NCBI GenBank assembly: GCA_024404275.1
Contig: JAKSQG010000015.1
Coordinates: forward strand, 1 to 20,270
Source of the DNA: Clostridia bacterium
GTDB lineage: Bacteria > Bacillota > Clostridia > Christensenellales > Aristaeellaceae
DNA length: 20,270 bases
Direction of reading: 5' to 3'
Position numbers and translations under genes: made by a program. The notes below the pieces were generated by a model. That model worked only from the letters and a program-made list of their open reading frames with translations, was not told the DNA's origin and did not search any database. This document shows, in pieces, positions 1-7,169 of the stretch (position 1 is the first letter of the stretch; every line of letters starts with the position of its first letter).

Positions 1-3000
1 TGCCTCGCCCTGAAAGAAGAGGGCTACGAGGTCATCCTCTGCAACTCCAACCCCGCCACCATCATGACCGACCCCTCCATTGCCGACAAGGTGTACATGG
101 AGCCCCTCACCCTCGAATATCTGGCCAAGATCATCCGTACCGAGCGCCCGGACGCCCTGCTGCCCGGCATCGGCGGTCAGACCGGCCTCAACCTTGCCAT
201 GCAGCTGAGCCGCAAGGGCGTCCTCAAGGAGTGCCGCGTCGAACTTTTGGGCACCCCCGGCGAATCCATTGAGCGCGCCGAGGACCGCGAGCTGTTCAAG
301 GAGCTGTGCCTGTCCATCGGCGAGCCCGTGCTGCCCTCCCTCATTGCCGAAAGCATGGAAGAGGGCGTCAAGGCTGCTGAAGAGATCGGCTACCCCGTGG
401 TACTGCGCCCCGCCTTCACTCTGGGCGGCACCGGCGGCGGCTTTGCCGACAATGAGGAGGAGCTGCGCACCATCCTCAAAAACGCGCTCATTCTTTCGCC
501 TGTGCATCAGGTGCTGATTGAAAAGAGCGTCAAGGGCTACAAAGAGATCGAATACGAGGTCATGCGTGACAGCAATGACACCGCCATCACCATCTGCAAC
601 ATGGAAAACATCGACCCCGTCGGCATCCATACCGGCGACTCGGTGGTGGTCTGCCCCTCCCAGACGCTGACCAACAAGGAATACCACATGCTGCGTGACA
701 GCGCGCTCAAGATCATCCGCGCCCTCAAAATTCAGGGCGGCTGCAATGTACAGTTCGCGCTCGATCCCAACAGCTTCAACTATTACCTCATCGAGGTCAA
801 CCCCCGCGTGTCCCGCTCCTCCGCCCTTGCCAGCAAGGCGAGCGGCTACCCCATTGCCCGTGTCAGCGCCAAGATCAGCGTGGGCATGCGTCTGGAGGAG
901 ATTCCGCTGGCCAACACCCCCGCCTCCTTTGAGCCGGCGCTGGACTATGTGGTCACCAAAATGCCCCGCTTCCCCTTCGATAAGTTCACCGATGCCAGCA
1001 ACAGCCTGAGCACCCAGATGAAGGCCACCGGCGAGGTCATGAGCGTGGGCCGCACCATTGAGGAAAGCCTGCTCAAGGCTGTCCGCTCTCTGGAGATCGG
1101 CGTCAACCACCTGCACATGGTCAAGTTTGACACCATGCCCACCGAGGAGCTGCTCAGCTACATCACCATCGGCACCGATGACCGTCTGTTTGCCATGGCG
1201 GAGCTGCTGCGCCGCGGCCTGCCTGTGGAAGCGCTCGCCAAGCCCACCCGCATCGACCCCCTCTTCATCCGCAAGCTGCTCAACATCGTGCGCATGGAAG
1301 AAAGCCTCAAAAACAACCTGCCCACCATGGAGCTGCTCTATCAGGCCAAGCGCATGGGCTTCTCCGACCGCGCCATCGCCGCTTTCTGGCACAAAACGCC
1401 CCGCGATATCTTTGAAATGCGCAGCCGCGGCGGTATCTTCCCCGTTTACAAGATGATCGATACCTGCGCCTCAGAGTTCTCCTCCTACGTGCCGTACTTC
1501 TACTCCACCTACGAGGAAGAAAACGAATCCATCGTCTCCGACCGCAAAAAGGTCATCGTGCTGGGCTCCGGCCCCATCCGCATCGGTCAGGGCGTGGAGT
1601 TTGACTATTCCACCGTGCACGCGGTCAAAACCATCCGCGAAGCCGGCTACGAGGCTATCATCATCAACAACAACCCCGAAACGGTTTCTACCGATTACAC
1701 CACTGCCGACAAACTGTACTTTGAGCCCCTCTGCACCGAGGATGTGCTCAACATCGTCACTCTGGAAAAGCCCCTCGGCGTCATCGCCTCTCTTGGTGGT
1801 CAGACCGCCGTCAACCTGGCGGCTCCGCTGGCAGAATACGGTGTGCCCATCATCGGCACCGATTGCGAGGCCATCGAAAAGGCCGAAAACCGTGACGCCT
1901 TTGAAAAGGTGCTGGAGGAGCTGAACATTCCCCAGCCCAACGGCTGTGCCGTCACCAACATTGAAGATGGTGTGGCCGCCGCTGCCCGCATCGGCTATCC
2001 CGTGCTGGTGCGCCCCAGCTTTGTGCTGGGCGGCCGTGCCATGCAGATCGTCGCCAAGGAAGCCGACCTGCGCCACTATCTGCAGACCGCCGTGGAAATC
2101 GACGAAGACAAGCCTGTGCTGGTGGATAAGTACATCCGCGGCAAGGAGGTCGAGGTCGACGCCATCTGCGACGGACAGGATGTGTTCGTCCCCGGCATCA
2201 TGGAGCTGGTCGAACGCACCGGCGTGCACTCCGGCGACAGCATCAGCGTGTATCCCTCCTTCTCCATTCCGGACAAGGTCAAGGGCACCATTCTGACCTA
2301 CACCCGCATGCTGGGTCTGGCCATTGGCATCAAGGGTCTGTTCAACATCCAGTTCATCGTGGATGAAGAGAACCATGTTTACATCATCGAGGTCAACCCC
2401 CGTTCCTCCCGCACCGTGCCCTTCCTGTCCAAGGCAACGGGCTACAGCCTGGCCGACATTGCCACCTATGTCATCCTCGGCAAAACGCTCAAGGAGCAGG
2501 GCATTTTCCGCCTCTATCCCGATGAAAAGCAGCGTTGGTACGTCAAGGCGCCTGCCTTCTCCTTCTCCAAGCTGCACGGCATGGATTCCTACCTCTCGCC
2601 CGAAATGAAGTCCACCGGCGAGGCCATCGGTTACGACAGCCGCCTGCACCGCGCCATGCTGAAAGCCCTGGCCGCCTCCGGCATGCGCATCCAGAATTAC
2701 GGCACCGTCATCGTCACCCTTGCCAACGAGGATAAAGAAGAAGCGCTGCCCCTCGTGCGCCGCTTCTACGATATGGGCTTCAACATTGAAGCCACCGCGG
2801 GTACCGGCCGCTTCCTCAAGGAGCACGGCATCCGCACCAAGATCCTCAAAAAAGTATCCGAAGGCAGCACCGAGATCCTCGATTCCATCCGCGCCGGCTA
2901 TGTCAACTACATCCTCAATACCCGCTCCATTCTGTCCGGTGTGCACAACGGCGACGGCGTTGCCATCCGCCGCTGCGCCATGGAAAACGGCGTCAACACC

Positions 3001-3084
3001 TTCACCTCGCTGGATACCGTGCGCATCCTGCTTGACGTGCTGGAGGAGATCACCATGACCGTCTCCACCATCAACGCGGAATAA
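1..3084 (+). CDS. carB: Carbamoyl-phosphate synthase large subunit (5' partial)
   Basis: This subunit makes carbamoyl phosphate from bicarbonate, ATP and ammonia delivered by the CarA glutaminase, feeding pyrimidine and arginine synthesis in the cytoplasm. The frame is open from base 1 and reads through NSNPATIMTDP, so the gene begins outside the window; about 1027 of the usual ~1060 residues are present and roughly 35 are missing. Two homologous halves are visible: the first with ATP-grasp motif RPAFTLGGTGGG, the second beginning at VLGSGPIRIGQGVEFDYS with RPSFVLGGRAM. NPRVSRSSALASKA and NPRSSRTVPFLSKA are the paired metal and ATP site motifs. The C-terminal ~140 residues match the MGS-like allosteric domain. 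The gene ends with TAA and is followed by a strong terminator, so it is the last gene of its transcript. Identity is clear. Confidence 0.98.
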   Translation, partial: CLALKEEGYEVILCNSNPATIMTDPSIADKVYMEPLTLEYLAKIIRTERPDALLPGIGGQTGLNLAMQLSRKGVLKECRVELLGTPGESIERAEDRELFKELCLSIGEPVLPSLIAESMEEGVKAAEEIGYPVVLRPAFTLGGTGGGFADNEEELRTILKNALILSPVHQVLIEKSVKGYKEIEYEVMRDSNDTAITICNMENIDPVGIHTGDSVVVCPSQTLTNKEYHMLRDSALKIIRALKIQGGCNVQFALDPNSFNYYLIEVNPRVSRSSALASKASGYPIARVSAKISVGMRLEEIPLANTPASFEPALDYVVTKMPRFPFDKFTDASNSLSTQMKATGEVMSVGRTIEESLLKAVRSLEIGVNHLHMVKFDTMPTEELLSYITIGTDDRLFAMAELLRRGLPVEALAKPTRIDPLFIRKLLNIVRMEESLKNNLPTMELLYQAKRMGFSDRAIAAFWHKTPRDIFEMRSRGGIFPVYKMIDTCASEFSSYVPYFYSTYEEENESIVSDRKKVIVLGSGPIRIGQGVEFDYSTVHAVKTIREAGYEAIIINNNPETVSTDYTTADKLYFEPLCTEDVLNIVTLEKPLGVIASLGGQTAVNLAAPLAEYGVPIIGTDCEAIEKAENRDAFEKVLEELNIPQPNGCAVTNIEDGVAAAARIGYPVLVRPSFVLGGRAMQIVAKEADLRHYLQTAVEIDEDKPVLVDKYIRGKEVEVDAICDGQDVFVPGIMELVERTGVHSGDSISVYPSFSIPDKVKGTILTYTRMLGLAIGIKGLFNIQFIVDEENHVYIIEVNPRSSRTVPFLSKATGYSLADIATYVILGKTLKEQGIFRLYPDEKQRWYVKAPAFSFSKLHGMDSYLSPEMKSTGEAIGYDSRLHRAMLKALAASGMRIQNYGTVIVTLANEDKEEALPLVRRFYDMGFNIEATAGTGRFLKEHGIRTKILKKVSEGSTEILDSIRAGYVNYILNTRSILSGVHNGDGVAIRRCAMENGVNTFTSLDTVRILLDVLEEITMTVSTINAE

Positions 3085-3102
3085 AGGGGACGAAGCTTTT
3101 TC

Positions 3103-3150
3103 AAGGGGGAACCACGCTTTCCGCAGCCGGAAAGCATCGTTCCCCCTTTT
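3103..3150 (+). terminator. Intrinsic terminator of carB
   Basis: Outer arms AAGGGGGAA (3103-3111) and TTCCCCCTT (3140-3148) pair over 9 bp. Inner arms GCTTTCCG (3116-3123) and CGGAAAGC (3128-3135) pair over 8 bp around the loop CAGC. A run of four T ends the element. It starts 18 bases after the carB stop. Confidence 0.9.
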
Positions 3151-3241
3151 ACCCCCTCCGAGAAAGAGCTGTTCTAAGCAAAACAATGGGAAGGAAAACG
3201 ACATTTCTCTCTCCCATCACCGACAACAGACAGTTATTCTT

Positions 3242-3247
3242 AAAGGA
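3242..3247 (+). promoter_or_regulatory. Ribosome binding site of the SGNH hydrolase gene
   Basis: AAAGGA lies 11 bases before the ATG at 3259. It supports this ATG as the original start of the interrupted hydrolase. I see no convincing -35/-10 pair between the carB terminator and this site. Confidence 0.6.
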
Positions 3248-3258
3248 TGTGTGCTCCC

Positions 3259-3882
3259 ATGAAGCGGCTTTTATGCTACGGCGATTCCAACACCTGGGGG
3301 TATAACCCCGTTACGCAGGAACGTTTTCCATAGAACATCCGTTGGACCGGTCTGCTTCAGGAAAAGCTGAAGGATGCCGGTGTCCGCGTCCTTGAAGAAG
3401 GCCGAAACGGCAGAACGACCGTATTTGAAGACCCCTCATGGGAAGGACTTTGCGGATACGCCGCCCTTCCGGAAATCCTGCAAGCCTCCAGCCCGCTGGA
3501 TGCAGCCATCCTCATGCTGGGCACAAATGACTGCAAAACCTGCTTCCATGCCTCCGCCGAACAGATTGCAAACGGCGCAGCCAGATGCATCGATCTTCTG
3601 CTGCAGTATGTTCCCGCAGACAAGATCCTGCTCATCTCCCCGCTTCATCTCGGTCCCGATGTGTGGCAGCCGGACCACGATCCGGATTTCGACAAAAATT
3701 CGATCACCACTTCCAGGCAGCTGGCAGACGCGTACCGCAAAGTGGCTGTCCAAAAGCAGGTGCGGTTTCTGGATGCCGCACAATACGCTGCAGCCAGCAG
3801 TGCCGATGATGAGCACCTCGACCCCGCCGGTCACGCCGTGATGGCTGATATCATCCTGAAAACGATCAGCGATATGCTGTAA
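3259..3882 (+). pseudogene. SGNH/GDSL-family hydrolase gene with an in-frame TAG at codon 25
   Basis: From the ATG at 3259 the frame reads MKRLLCYGDSNTWGYNP, the block I motif of SGNH esterases with nucleophile Ser10. It hits TAG at 3331-3333 (codon 25) and continues without frameshift to TAA at 3880. All later blocks are intact: the GRNGRTT glycine block (residues 49-54), GTND (88-91) and the Asp183/His186 dyad in DDEHLDPAGH. Full length would be 207 residues, normal for the family. Related proteins usually read RFP-acid-acid/Asn-RW here, so one base change from GAG, AAG or CAG explains the stop. A start at the internal ATG 3514 would lose the catalytic serine. Either a recent pseudogene, a sequencing error, or read-through; substrate unknown (family members act on acyl or acetyl esters). 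Confidence 0.8.
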
Positions 3883-3925
3883 GCAGCCTTCCAACCGCTT
3901 CACTTCTCTTCACATCCGATAAACA

Positions 3926-3976
3926 AAAACACCTTTGCTTTGATGAAAGTTCCTGTTCATCAAGCAAAGGTGTTTT
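3926..3976. terminator. Bidirectional intrinsic terminator between convergent genes
   Basis: Fifteen bases at 3926-3940 pair perfectly with 3962-3976. After one bulged T (3941) six more pairs form (3942-3947 with 3956-3961) around an 8-base loop. The arms carry A-rich and T-rich ends, so the hairpin gives a U-tract in both directions. It ends the SGNH gene on + and the DUF218 gene on -. Confidence 0.9.
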
Positions 3977-3995
3977 ATGATGATTACCGCTCTTG

Positions 3996-4682
3996 TCACA
4001 TTGCGCCGAGCCATTGCGCCGTAGCGCCGTCATCGGTGACTGAACCGCTGCCGTGTATATCAACAGGGTCCCCGCCCGCGGCTGTTGGCAAATGAAGCAG
4101 CGTGACAAACACATCCTTGACCCGCGCCAACGCTTCACGGGCATACAGCCCCGCGGTATATCGCCATCCGTAATCGTACATTTCCGCGGATACGCCCTGC
4201 GCCGTCATGCCCTGCCCTTGGGCATTCCAGATCGCCCGATACAGGTGATAAGGCTGCGTGACAACGATCACCGACTCACAACCAAAAATGGCTTTGGCGC
4301 GGTACATGCTGTCATACGTGCAAAAACCCGCGTGATCCATGAAAATATCCTCCGGCGGCACATTGTGCTCCACGGCGTAACGCTTCATGGCATTCACTTC
4401 GTCATAATCGTCGCTGCCGTGATCGCCGCTCATCAGCAGTTTCGGCGCCGCTCCGCACTGATACAGGTCAATGGCGGTATTCAATCTGCGTGTCAGCATC
4501 CGCCCGGGCGTTCCATCCGCCAGCAAACCGCTGCCAAGGACAAGGATGCAATCCGCCGGCTGCACCTGCTCCGCCGAGCGAATCCGATCACGCGTGCCAA
4601 AGATCACCAGCAGATTCAGCCCCGCTGTAGTCAGACAAAGCACCAGCAGAAAAACCAGCAGCCCTTTACACAGTTTTTTCAT
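3996..4682 (-). CDS. SanA/YdcF-like DUF218 membrane-anchored protein
   Basis: The 228-residue protein starts with a basic hydrophobic segment (about residues 4-28, MKKLCKGLLVFLLVLC...), most likely an N-terminal membrane anchor with the rest outside. It then carries DUF218 motifs in order: CILVLGSGLLADGTPG (residues ~45-60), LLMSGDHGSDDYDEVNAM, HAGFCTYDSMYRAKAIFG and VIVVTQPYHLYRAIW. This pattern and size match the SanA branch, linked in Escherichia coli to envelope permeability and vancomycin sensitivity; its biochemical activity is not settled. The ATG at 4682 is chosen because GGAGG lies 6 bases upstream and the hydrophobic anchor follows directly; a longer reading to 4733 lacks both. It is transcribed leftward into the shared terminator. 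No clear promoter is seen. Confidence 0.85.
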   Translation of the reverse strand: MKKLCKGLLVFLLVLCLTTAGLNLLVIFGTRDRIRSAEQVQPADCILVLGSGLLADGTPGRMLTRRLNTAIDLYQCGAAPKLLMSGDHGSDDYDEVNAMKRYAVEHNVPPEDIFMDHAGFCTYDSMYRAKAIFGCESVIVVTQPYHLYRAIWNAQGQGMTAQGVSAEMYDYGWRYTAGLYAREALARVKDVFVTLLHLPTAAGGDPVDIHGSGSVTDDGATAQWLGAM

Positions 4683-4688
4683 CTGTAT

Positions 4689-4693
4689 CCTCC
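4689..4693 (-). promoter_or_regulatory. Ribosome binding site fixing the DUF218 start
   Basis: CCTCC on + (GGAGG on -) is placed 6 bases before the ATG at 4682. It decides this start against the in-frame upstream ATG at 4733. Confidence 0.8.
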
Positions 4694-4752
4694 GAATCTG
4701 TCGGTATGCACCGCGGACAAAGCCTGTCCCCAACCCATTTTCAAAGATGATT

Positions 4753-4795
4753 TGGGGCGGGTACGCTTTTCATCCCTGAAAAACATCCCGCCCCA
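4753..4795 (-). terminator. GC-rich hairpin behind the secreted-protein gene, probable terminator
   Basis: TGGGGCGGG (4753-4761) pairs with CCCGCCCCA (4787-4795). Inside, TTTTCA (4767-4772) pairs with TGAAAA (4777-4782) around TCCC. It follows the stop of the small secreted protein by 24 bases. On the - strand the tail is AAATCATCTTTG, so the U-tract is poor; it may terminate weakly or protect the 3' end. Confidence 0.6.
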
Positions 4796-4819
4796 GCAAA
4801 CCTTATTGTATTCCGTTCA

Positions 4820-5326
4820 TTACTTGGAAACGACCCACAGATCGCTCAGGATCGTGATGGCCGTGTCGATCATCTCGGCGGTCACTTCGCCCTCGGTGTA
4901 CACACCGATGGTGATGAAATAGCCCTGCCAGATGGTCACGATCTCAACGGTACCGCTCTCGGCGCCGGTTTCGCACAGAATGATCAGGTCGGTGCCATGG
5001 GTCGTCTTGCGGGAAAAGTCAAACTCCGGAGCGTTGAGGTCACCGCTGAACAGCTCTTCCACCTGCGCCTTTTCTTCATCGGTCAGGTTTTCGACGGACA
5101 GGGTGTAGCCGTCAAAGATCTCACTGAACGCAACGGAACCGTAATATACGGGCATATCTTCCTTTTCGGAGGTAAAGGTATAGTACAGTTCGCCGTTATA
5201 GCTCTCCTGCTCCAGGGTGTAGCCTTCGGGGATGGCATCCATGTTGATCACATAGTTCGCTTCCTCGGCAAAGGCTGTGCAGCACAGCAGGCACAGAACA
5301 GCCAGAATCGCCAAAAACTTTTTCAT
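4820..5326 (-). CDS. Small secreted protein of unknown function
   Basis: The 168-residue product opens with a typical signal peptide, MKKFLAILAVLCLLCCTAFA, with a likely signal peptidase I cut after the AFA at residue 20. The mature part (about 148 residues) is acidic and rich in Glu, Asp, Thr and Tyr, with alternating patterns such as YYTFTSEKED and VEIVTIWQGYFITIGVY that suggest beta structure. I do not recognise a family. The start has AAAGGAGAGG about 8 bases upstream. Only 28 bases separate it from the stop of the SH3-protein gene, and no promoter is seen between them, so the two are probably one transcript and may act together at the cell surface (inference). Confidence 0.75.
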   Translation of the reverse strand: MKKFLAILAVLCLLCCTAFAEEANYVINMDAIPEGYTLEQESYNGELYYTFTSEKEDMPVYYGSVAFSEIFDGYTLSVENLTDEEKAQVEELFSGDLNAPEFDFSRKTTHGTDLIILCETGAESGTVEIVTIWQGYFITIGVYTEGEVTAEMIDTAITILSDLWVVSK

Positions 5327-5354
5327 TGTTTTTTCCTCTCCTTTGCTCGTTTGA

Positions 5355-5957
5355 TCAGTAATAGAGCTTCTCGGTAAAGGACTTCATGATGAAGCCAACA
5401 TAGCCCTTGGAATTCTTGACCTGATACCATTTGCTGCCTTCGGCAATCACGGTCAGGTTTTCACCGGCATACACCTTGGCGATGACAGCGCCATCCGTGG
5501 AGGGCACCCAACGCAGGTTGACATAGCCGCCAGGACGGCTGGGCTTCGCGGTAATGGTCATGCTGCCGTTCACCAGCTTGTAGGAACGGAAGTTCAGGCT
5601 CTTGACGGTTTCAGCGGGAGCCGCGGTGGGAGCGGGCTTTACCTTGGGAGGATTGATGGACAGATAACGCATATCGACCCAGCCCTCGGAAACATGGTTG
5701 ACGTTTTCAACCTTGACCTTCAGATAATTGCCGTTGTGCTTGTCGCCGGCTACAACAGCAGTGCCGTTGGGAATCTGCACAAGTACCTTGGCAGAGGCGT
5801 TGCCATTCTCACGCAGGTTCAGGGTGCCGAGGTTGGGAGTATCCACATACAGGGTATCCCCGGGATTGATGCCGCGGATGTTGACAGATGCCATGGCAGA
5901 GGTGCCGCACAGAATCAGCATCATAGCCGCCAGCAGGGTGCAAAGAATTCTTTTCAC
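5355..5957 (-). CDS. Secreted double SH3-domain protein
   Basis: This 200-residue protein begins with a signal peptide (KRILCTLLAAMMLILCGTSAMA, cut near residue 23). It carries two bacterial SH3-like repeats: the first around residues 35-100 (GTLNLRENGNASAKVLVQIPNG ... GWVDMRYLSI) and the second around 145-197 (GYVNLRWVPSTDGAVIAKVY ... GYVGFIMKSF). A Pro/Ala-rich linker of about 15 residues lies between them. Such SH3b domains usually bind cell-wall peptides or matrix; no catalytic domain is present, so a wall-binding or adaptor role is inferred. The start is GTG at 5957, set by AAAAGGAG 9 bases upstream; the frame is open further upstream to an ATG at 6053, but that would include the promoter. 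It heads a likely two-gene transcript with the small secreted protein. Confidence 0.85.
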   Translation of the reverse strand: MKRILCTLLAAMMLILCGTSAMASVNIRGINPGDTLYVDTPNLGTLNLRENGNASAKVLVQIPNGTAVVAGDKHNGNYLKVKVENVNHVSEGWVDMRYLSINPPKVKPAPTAAPAETVKSLNFRSYKLVNGSMTITAKPSRPGGYVNLRWVPSTDGAVIAKVYAGENLTVIAEGSKWYQVKNSKGYVGFIMKSFTEKLYY

Positions 5958-5966
5958 GGTGTTGAT

Positions 5967-5974
5967 CTCCTTTT
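5967..5974 (-). promoter_or_regulatory. Ribosome binding site deciding the GTG start of the SH3 gene
   Basis: AAAAGGAG on the - strand lies 9 bases before GTG 5957. The signal peptide begins right there, which rejects the longer ATG reading. Confidence 0.75.
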
Positions 5975-5997
5975 CGCAGTGATTTTTAATGGATAAT

Positions 5998-6025
5998 ATT
6001 ATACCACATTTTGCTTCCATTTCAA
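5998..6025 (-). promoter_or_regulatory. Sigma-A type promoter of the SH3 gene
   Basis: Read on the - strand: -35 TTGAAA (6020-6025), 16-base spacer, then -10 TATAAT (5998-6003) preceded by TGG, an extended -10. It lies 40 bases before the GTG start. This is the only near-consensus promoter I find in the window. Confidence 0.8.
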
Positions 6026-6161
6026 CCTTCACAGGGCAAAGAGAATGTAACATTTCTCCTTTTGCCGCTGAAAAGCGAGCATTGTTTGTTCAAACGCCCG
6101 CAAATAACGGAGGAGTGCCCGCTTTTCAACACAGAAACAGGCACTTCCCATTACTTGTCCA

Positions 6162-6554
6162 TCAGTGCAGCTCGCGCTCCACAACACACTCGTTTTTGAT
6201 ATGACCCACCAGCGTCTGCAGGCAATCGACCACACGCGGACGGATATCGCCGCCGATGAGCACATACATGATGTCGTCGCCCACCTTCAATTCGCCCTGA
6301 TTGAGCCACACGCGCACATAAAAGATGCCGGGCATCTTTTTCGCATCCTCAATGGCGGCTTCCACTTTCGCGGCGTCATAGTCAAAATACATGCCTGTTA
6401 CATCCGCAGCGGTGGTGTCGTTCTGGCGCACACGCGCTTTGGCATCCACGCGCACCACTCCGTTATGGGTCAAAAACATGCCGCAGCGGGCTGCGTCACA
6501 GGAGGCTTTGGCTTCCTGCAGCCAGGCGTCCATGGAAGGTACCGGTTTGCTCAT
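6162..6554 (-). CDS. MoaE-like protein (molybdopterin synthase large-subunit family)
   Basis: The 130-residue product aligns by eye with MoaE, which places sulfur on precursor Z to make molybdopterin together with MoaD. Matching features are CGMFLTHNGVVR (residues 24-35, like the strand ending in the conserved Arg of MoaE), MYFDYDAAKVEAAIEDAKK (55-73), VWLNQGELKVGDDIMYVLIGGD (82-103) and VGHIKNECVVERE (116-128). Lys120 sits where Escherichia coli MoaE has catalytic Lys119, but the second lysine (Lys126 there) appears replaced by Glu or Val. No moaD, moaA or moeA lies nearby. The second of two close ATGs is chosen: AAAGGAG is 7 bases from 6554 and only 1 base from 6560. It lies 65 bases behind rplQ, beyond a terminator, with no clear promoter. 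Molybdopterin activity is uncertain. Confidence 0.6.
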   Translation of the reverse strand: MSKPVPSMDAWLQEAKASCDAARCGMFLTHNGVVRVDAKARVRQNDTTAADVTGMYFDYDAAKVEAAIEDAKKMPGIFYVRVWLNQGELKVGDDIMYVLIGGDIRPRVVDCLQTLVGHIKNECVVERELH

Positions 6555-6561
6555 TGTCATT

Positions 6562-6570
6562 CTCCTTTTT
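6562..6570 (-). promoter_or_regulatory. Ribosome binding site deciding the MoaE-like start
   Basis: AAAAAGGAG on the - strand is 7 bases from the ATG at 6554 and one base from the ATG at 6560. Normal spacing favours 6554. Confidence 0.65.
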
Positions 6571-6607
6571 TTATAAAAGAAAGCCGCCCGAAAAACGGAC
6601 GGCTTTC
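6571..6607 (-). terminator. Intrinsic terminator of the ribosomal operon (after rplQ)
   Basis: On the - strand GAAAGCCGTCCG pairs with CGGGCGGCTTTC (arms 6596-6607 and 6579-6590) around TTTTT: 12 pairs with one G-U. TTTTAT follows. It starts 12 bases after the rplQ stop and ends right at the ribosome site of the MoaE-like gene. Confidence 0.88.
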
Positions 6608-6619
6608 CAATGTGCTGAA

Positions 6620-7132
6620 TTACACCAGCTCGATAACGACCATTTCAGCAGCGTCGCCGCGGCGGGGTCCCAGCTTATAAATGCGGGTGTAGCCGCCGGC
6701 GCAACCCTTATCCAGGTTGCGGGCACGATACTTGGGGCCATACTCACGGAACATCTTCTCAATCAGAGGATGCTTGTTGTCCTTGGTACGCTCCTTGTAC
6801 TCGCTCTTGCTCTCGTCGGCCTGCTTGGGCTCCTGCATATCATACAGGTAGCTCATCATCACACGACGGGCGGTCAGCTTTTCAGGCAGGTCGTTGGTCA
6901 CGGTGGCTTCCACGATCTGGCCCTTGTCATTATGGAACTTCTTCTGAACATCCACGGTCTTGTCATACTCGCGGACAGCCAGAGTAATCATCTTTTCAGC
7001 AATGCTGCGCACTTCCTTGGCACGGGCTTCGGTGGTCTCGATGCGGCCATACCAGAGCAGGTTGGTCACCTGGTTGCGCAGCAGCGCCTTGCGCTTGTCG
7101 GCCGTACGGCCCAGCTTACGTTGCGTTGCCAT
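6620..7132 (-). CDS. rplQ: 50S ribosomal protein L17, long form
   Basis: L17 binds 23S rRNA near the exit side of the large subunit. Here it has 170 residues against about 115-130 in most bacteria. The core is plain: RKLGRTADKRKALLRNQVT at the N-terminus, IETTEARAKEVRSIAEKMITLA (31-52), and the C-terminal GGYTRIYKLGPRRGDAAEMVVIELV. Extra sequence sits at about 57-87 (DKTVDVQKKFHNDKGQIVE...) and about 99-121 (MQEPKQADESKSEYKERTK), flanking ARRVMMSYLYD, which matches the usual core helix. I recall such long L17 forms in some Clostridia. It is the last gene of the alpha cluster, 37 bases after rpoA and just ahead of the terminator. Confidence 0.97.
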   Translation of the reverse strand: MATQRKLGRTADKRKALLRNQVTNLLWYGRIETTEARAKEVRSIAEKMITLAVREYDKTVDVQKKFHNDKGQIVEATVTNDLPEKLTARRVMMSYLYDMQEPKQADESKSEYKERTKDNKHPLIEKMFREYGPKYRARNLDKGCAGGYTRIYKLGPRRGDAAEMVVIELV

Positions 7133-7169
7133 GAGGTTTGCCTCCTTACGCCTTATTCAGGCGGCTTCC

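Noticed and set aside
1471..3204. 577-codon open frame on - opposite carB
   Set aside because: It lies fully antisense to the conserved C-terminal half of carB and over its terminator, has low-complexity His/Gly/Asp-rich translation, and no ribosome site. It is a by-product of codon bias.
3085..3258. Possible promoter for the SGNH gene between the carB terminator and 3259
   Set aside because: No -35/-10 pair with proper spacing could be found by eye; only the carB terminator and a ribosome site are supported.
5958..6053. Longer N-terminus of the SH3 protein from ATG 6053
   Set aside because: The extension covers the promoter and the ribosome site at 5967-5974, and puts 32 residues ahead of the signal peptide. 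GTG 5957 is far better.
6069..6128. Inverted repeat TGAAAAGCG / CGCTTTTCA behind the MoaE-like gene
   Set aside because: The loop is 42 bases and no T-run follows on the - strand, so I do not call it a terminator.
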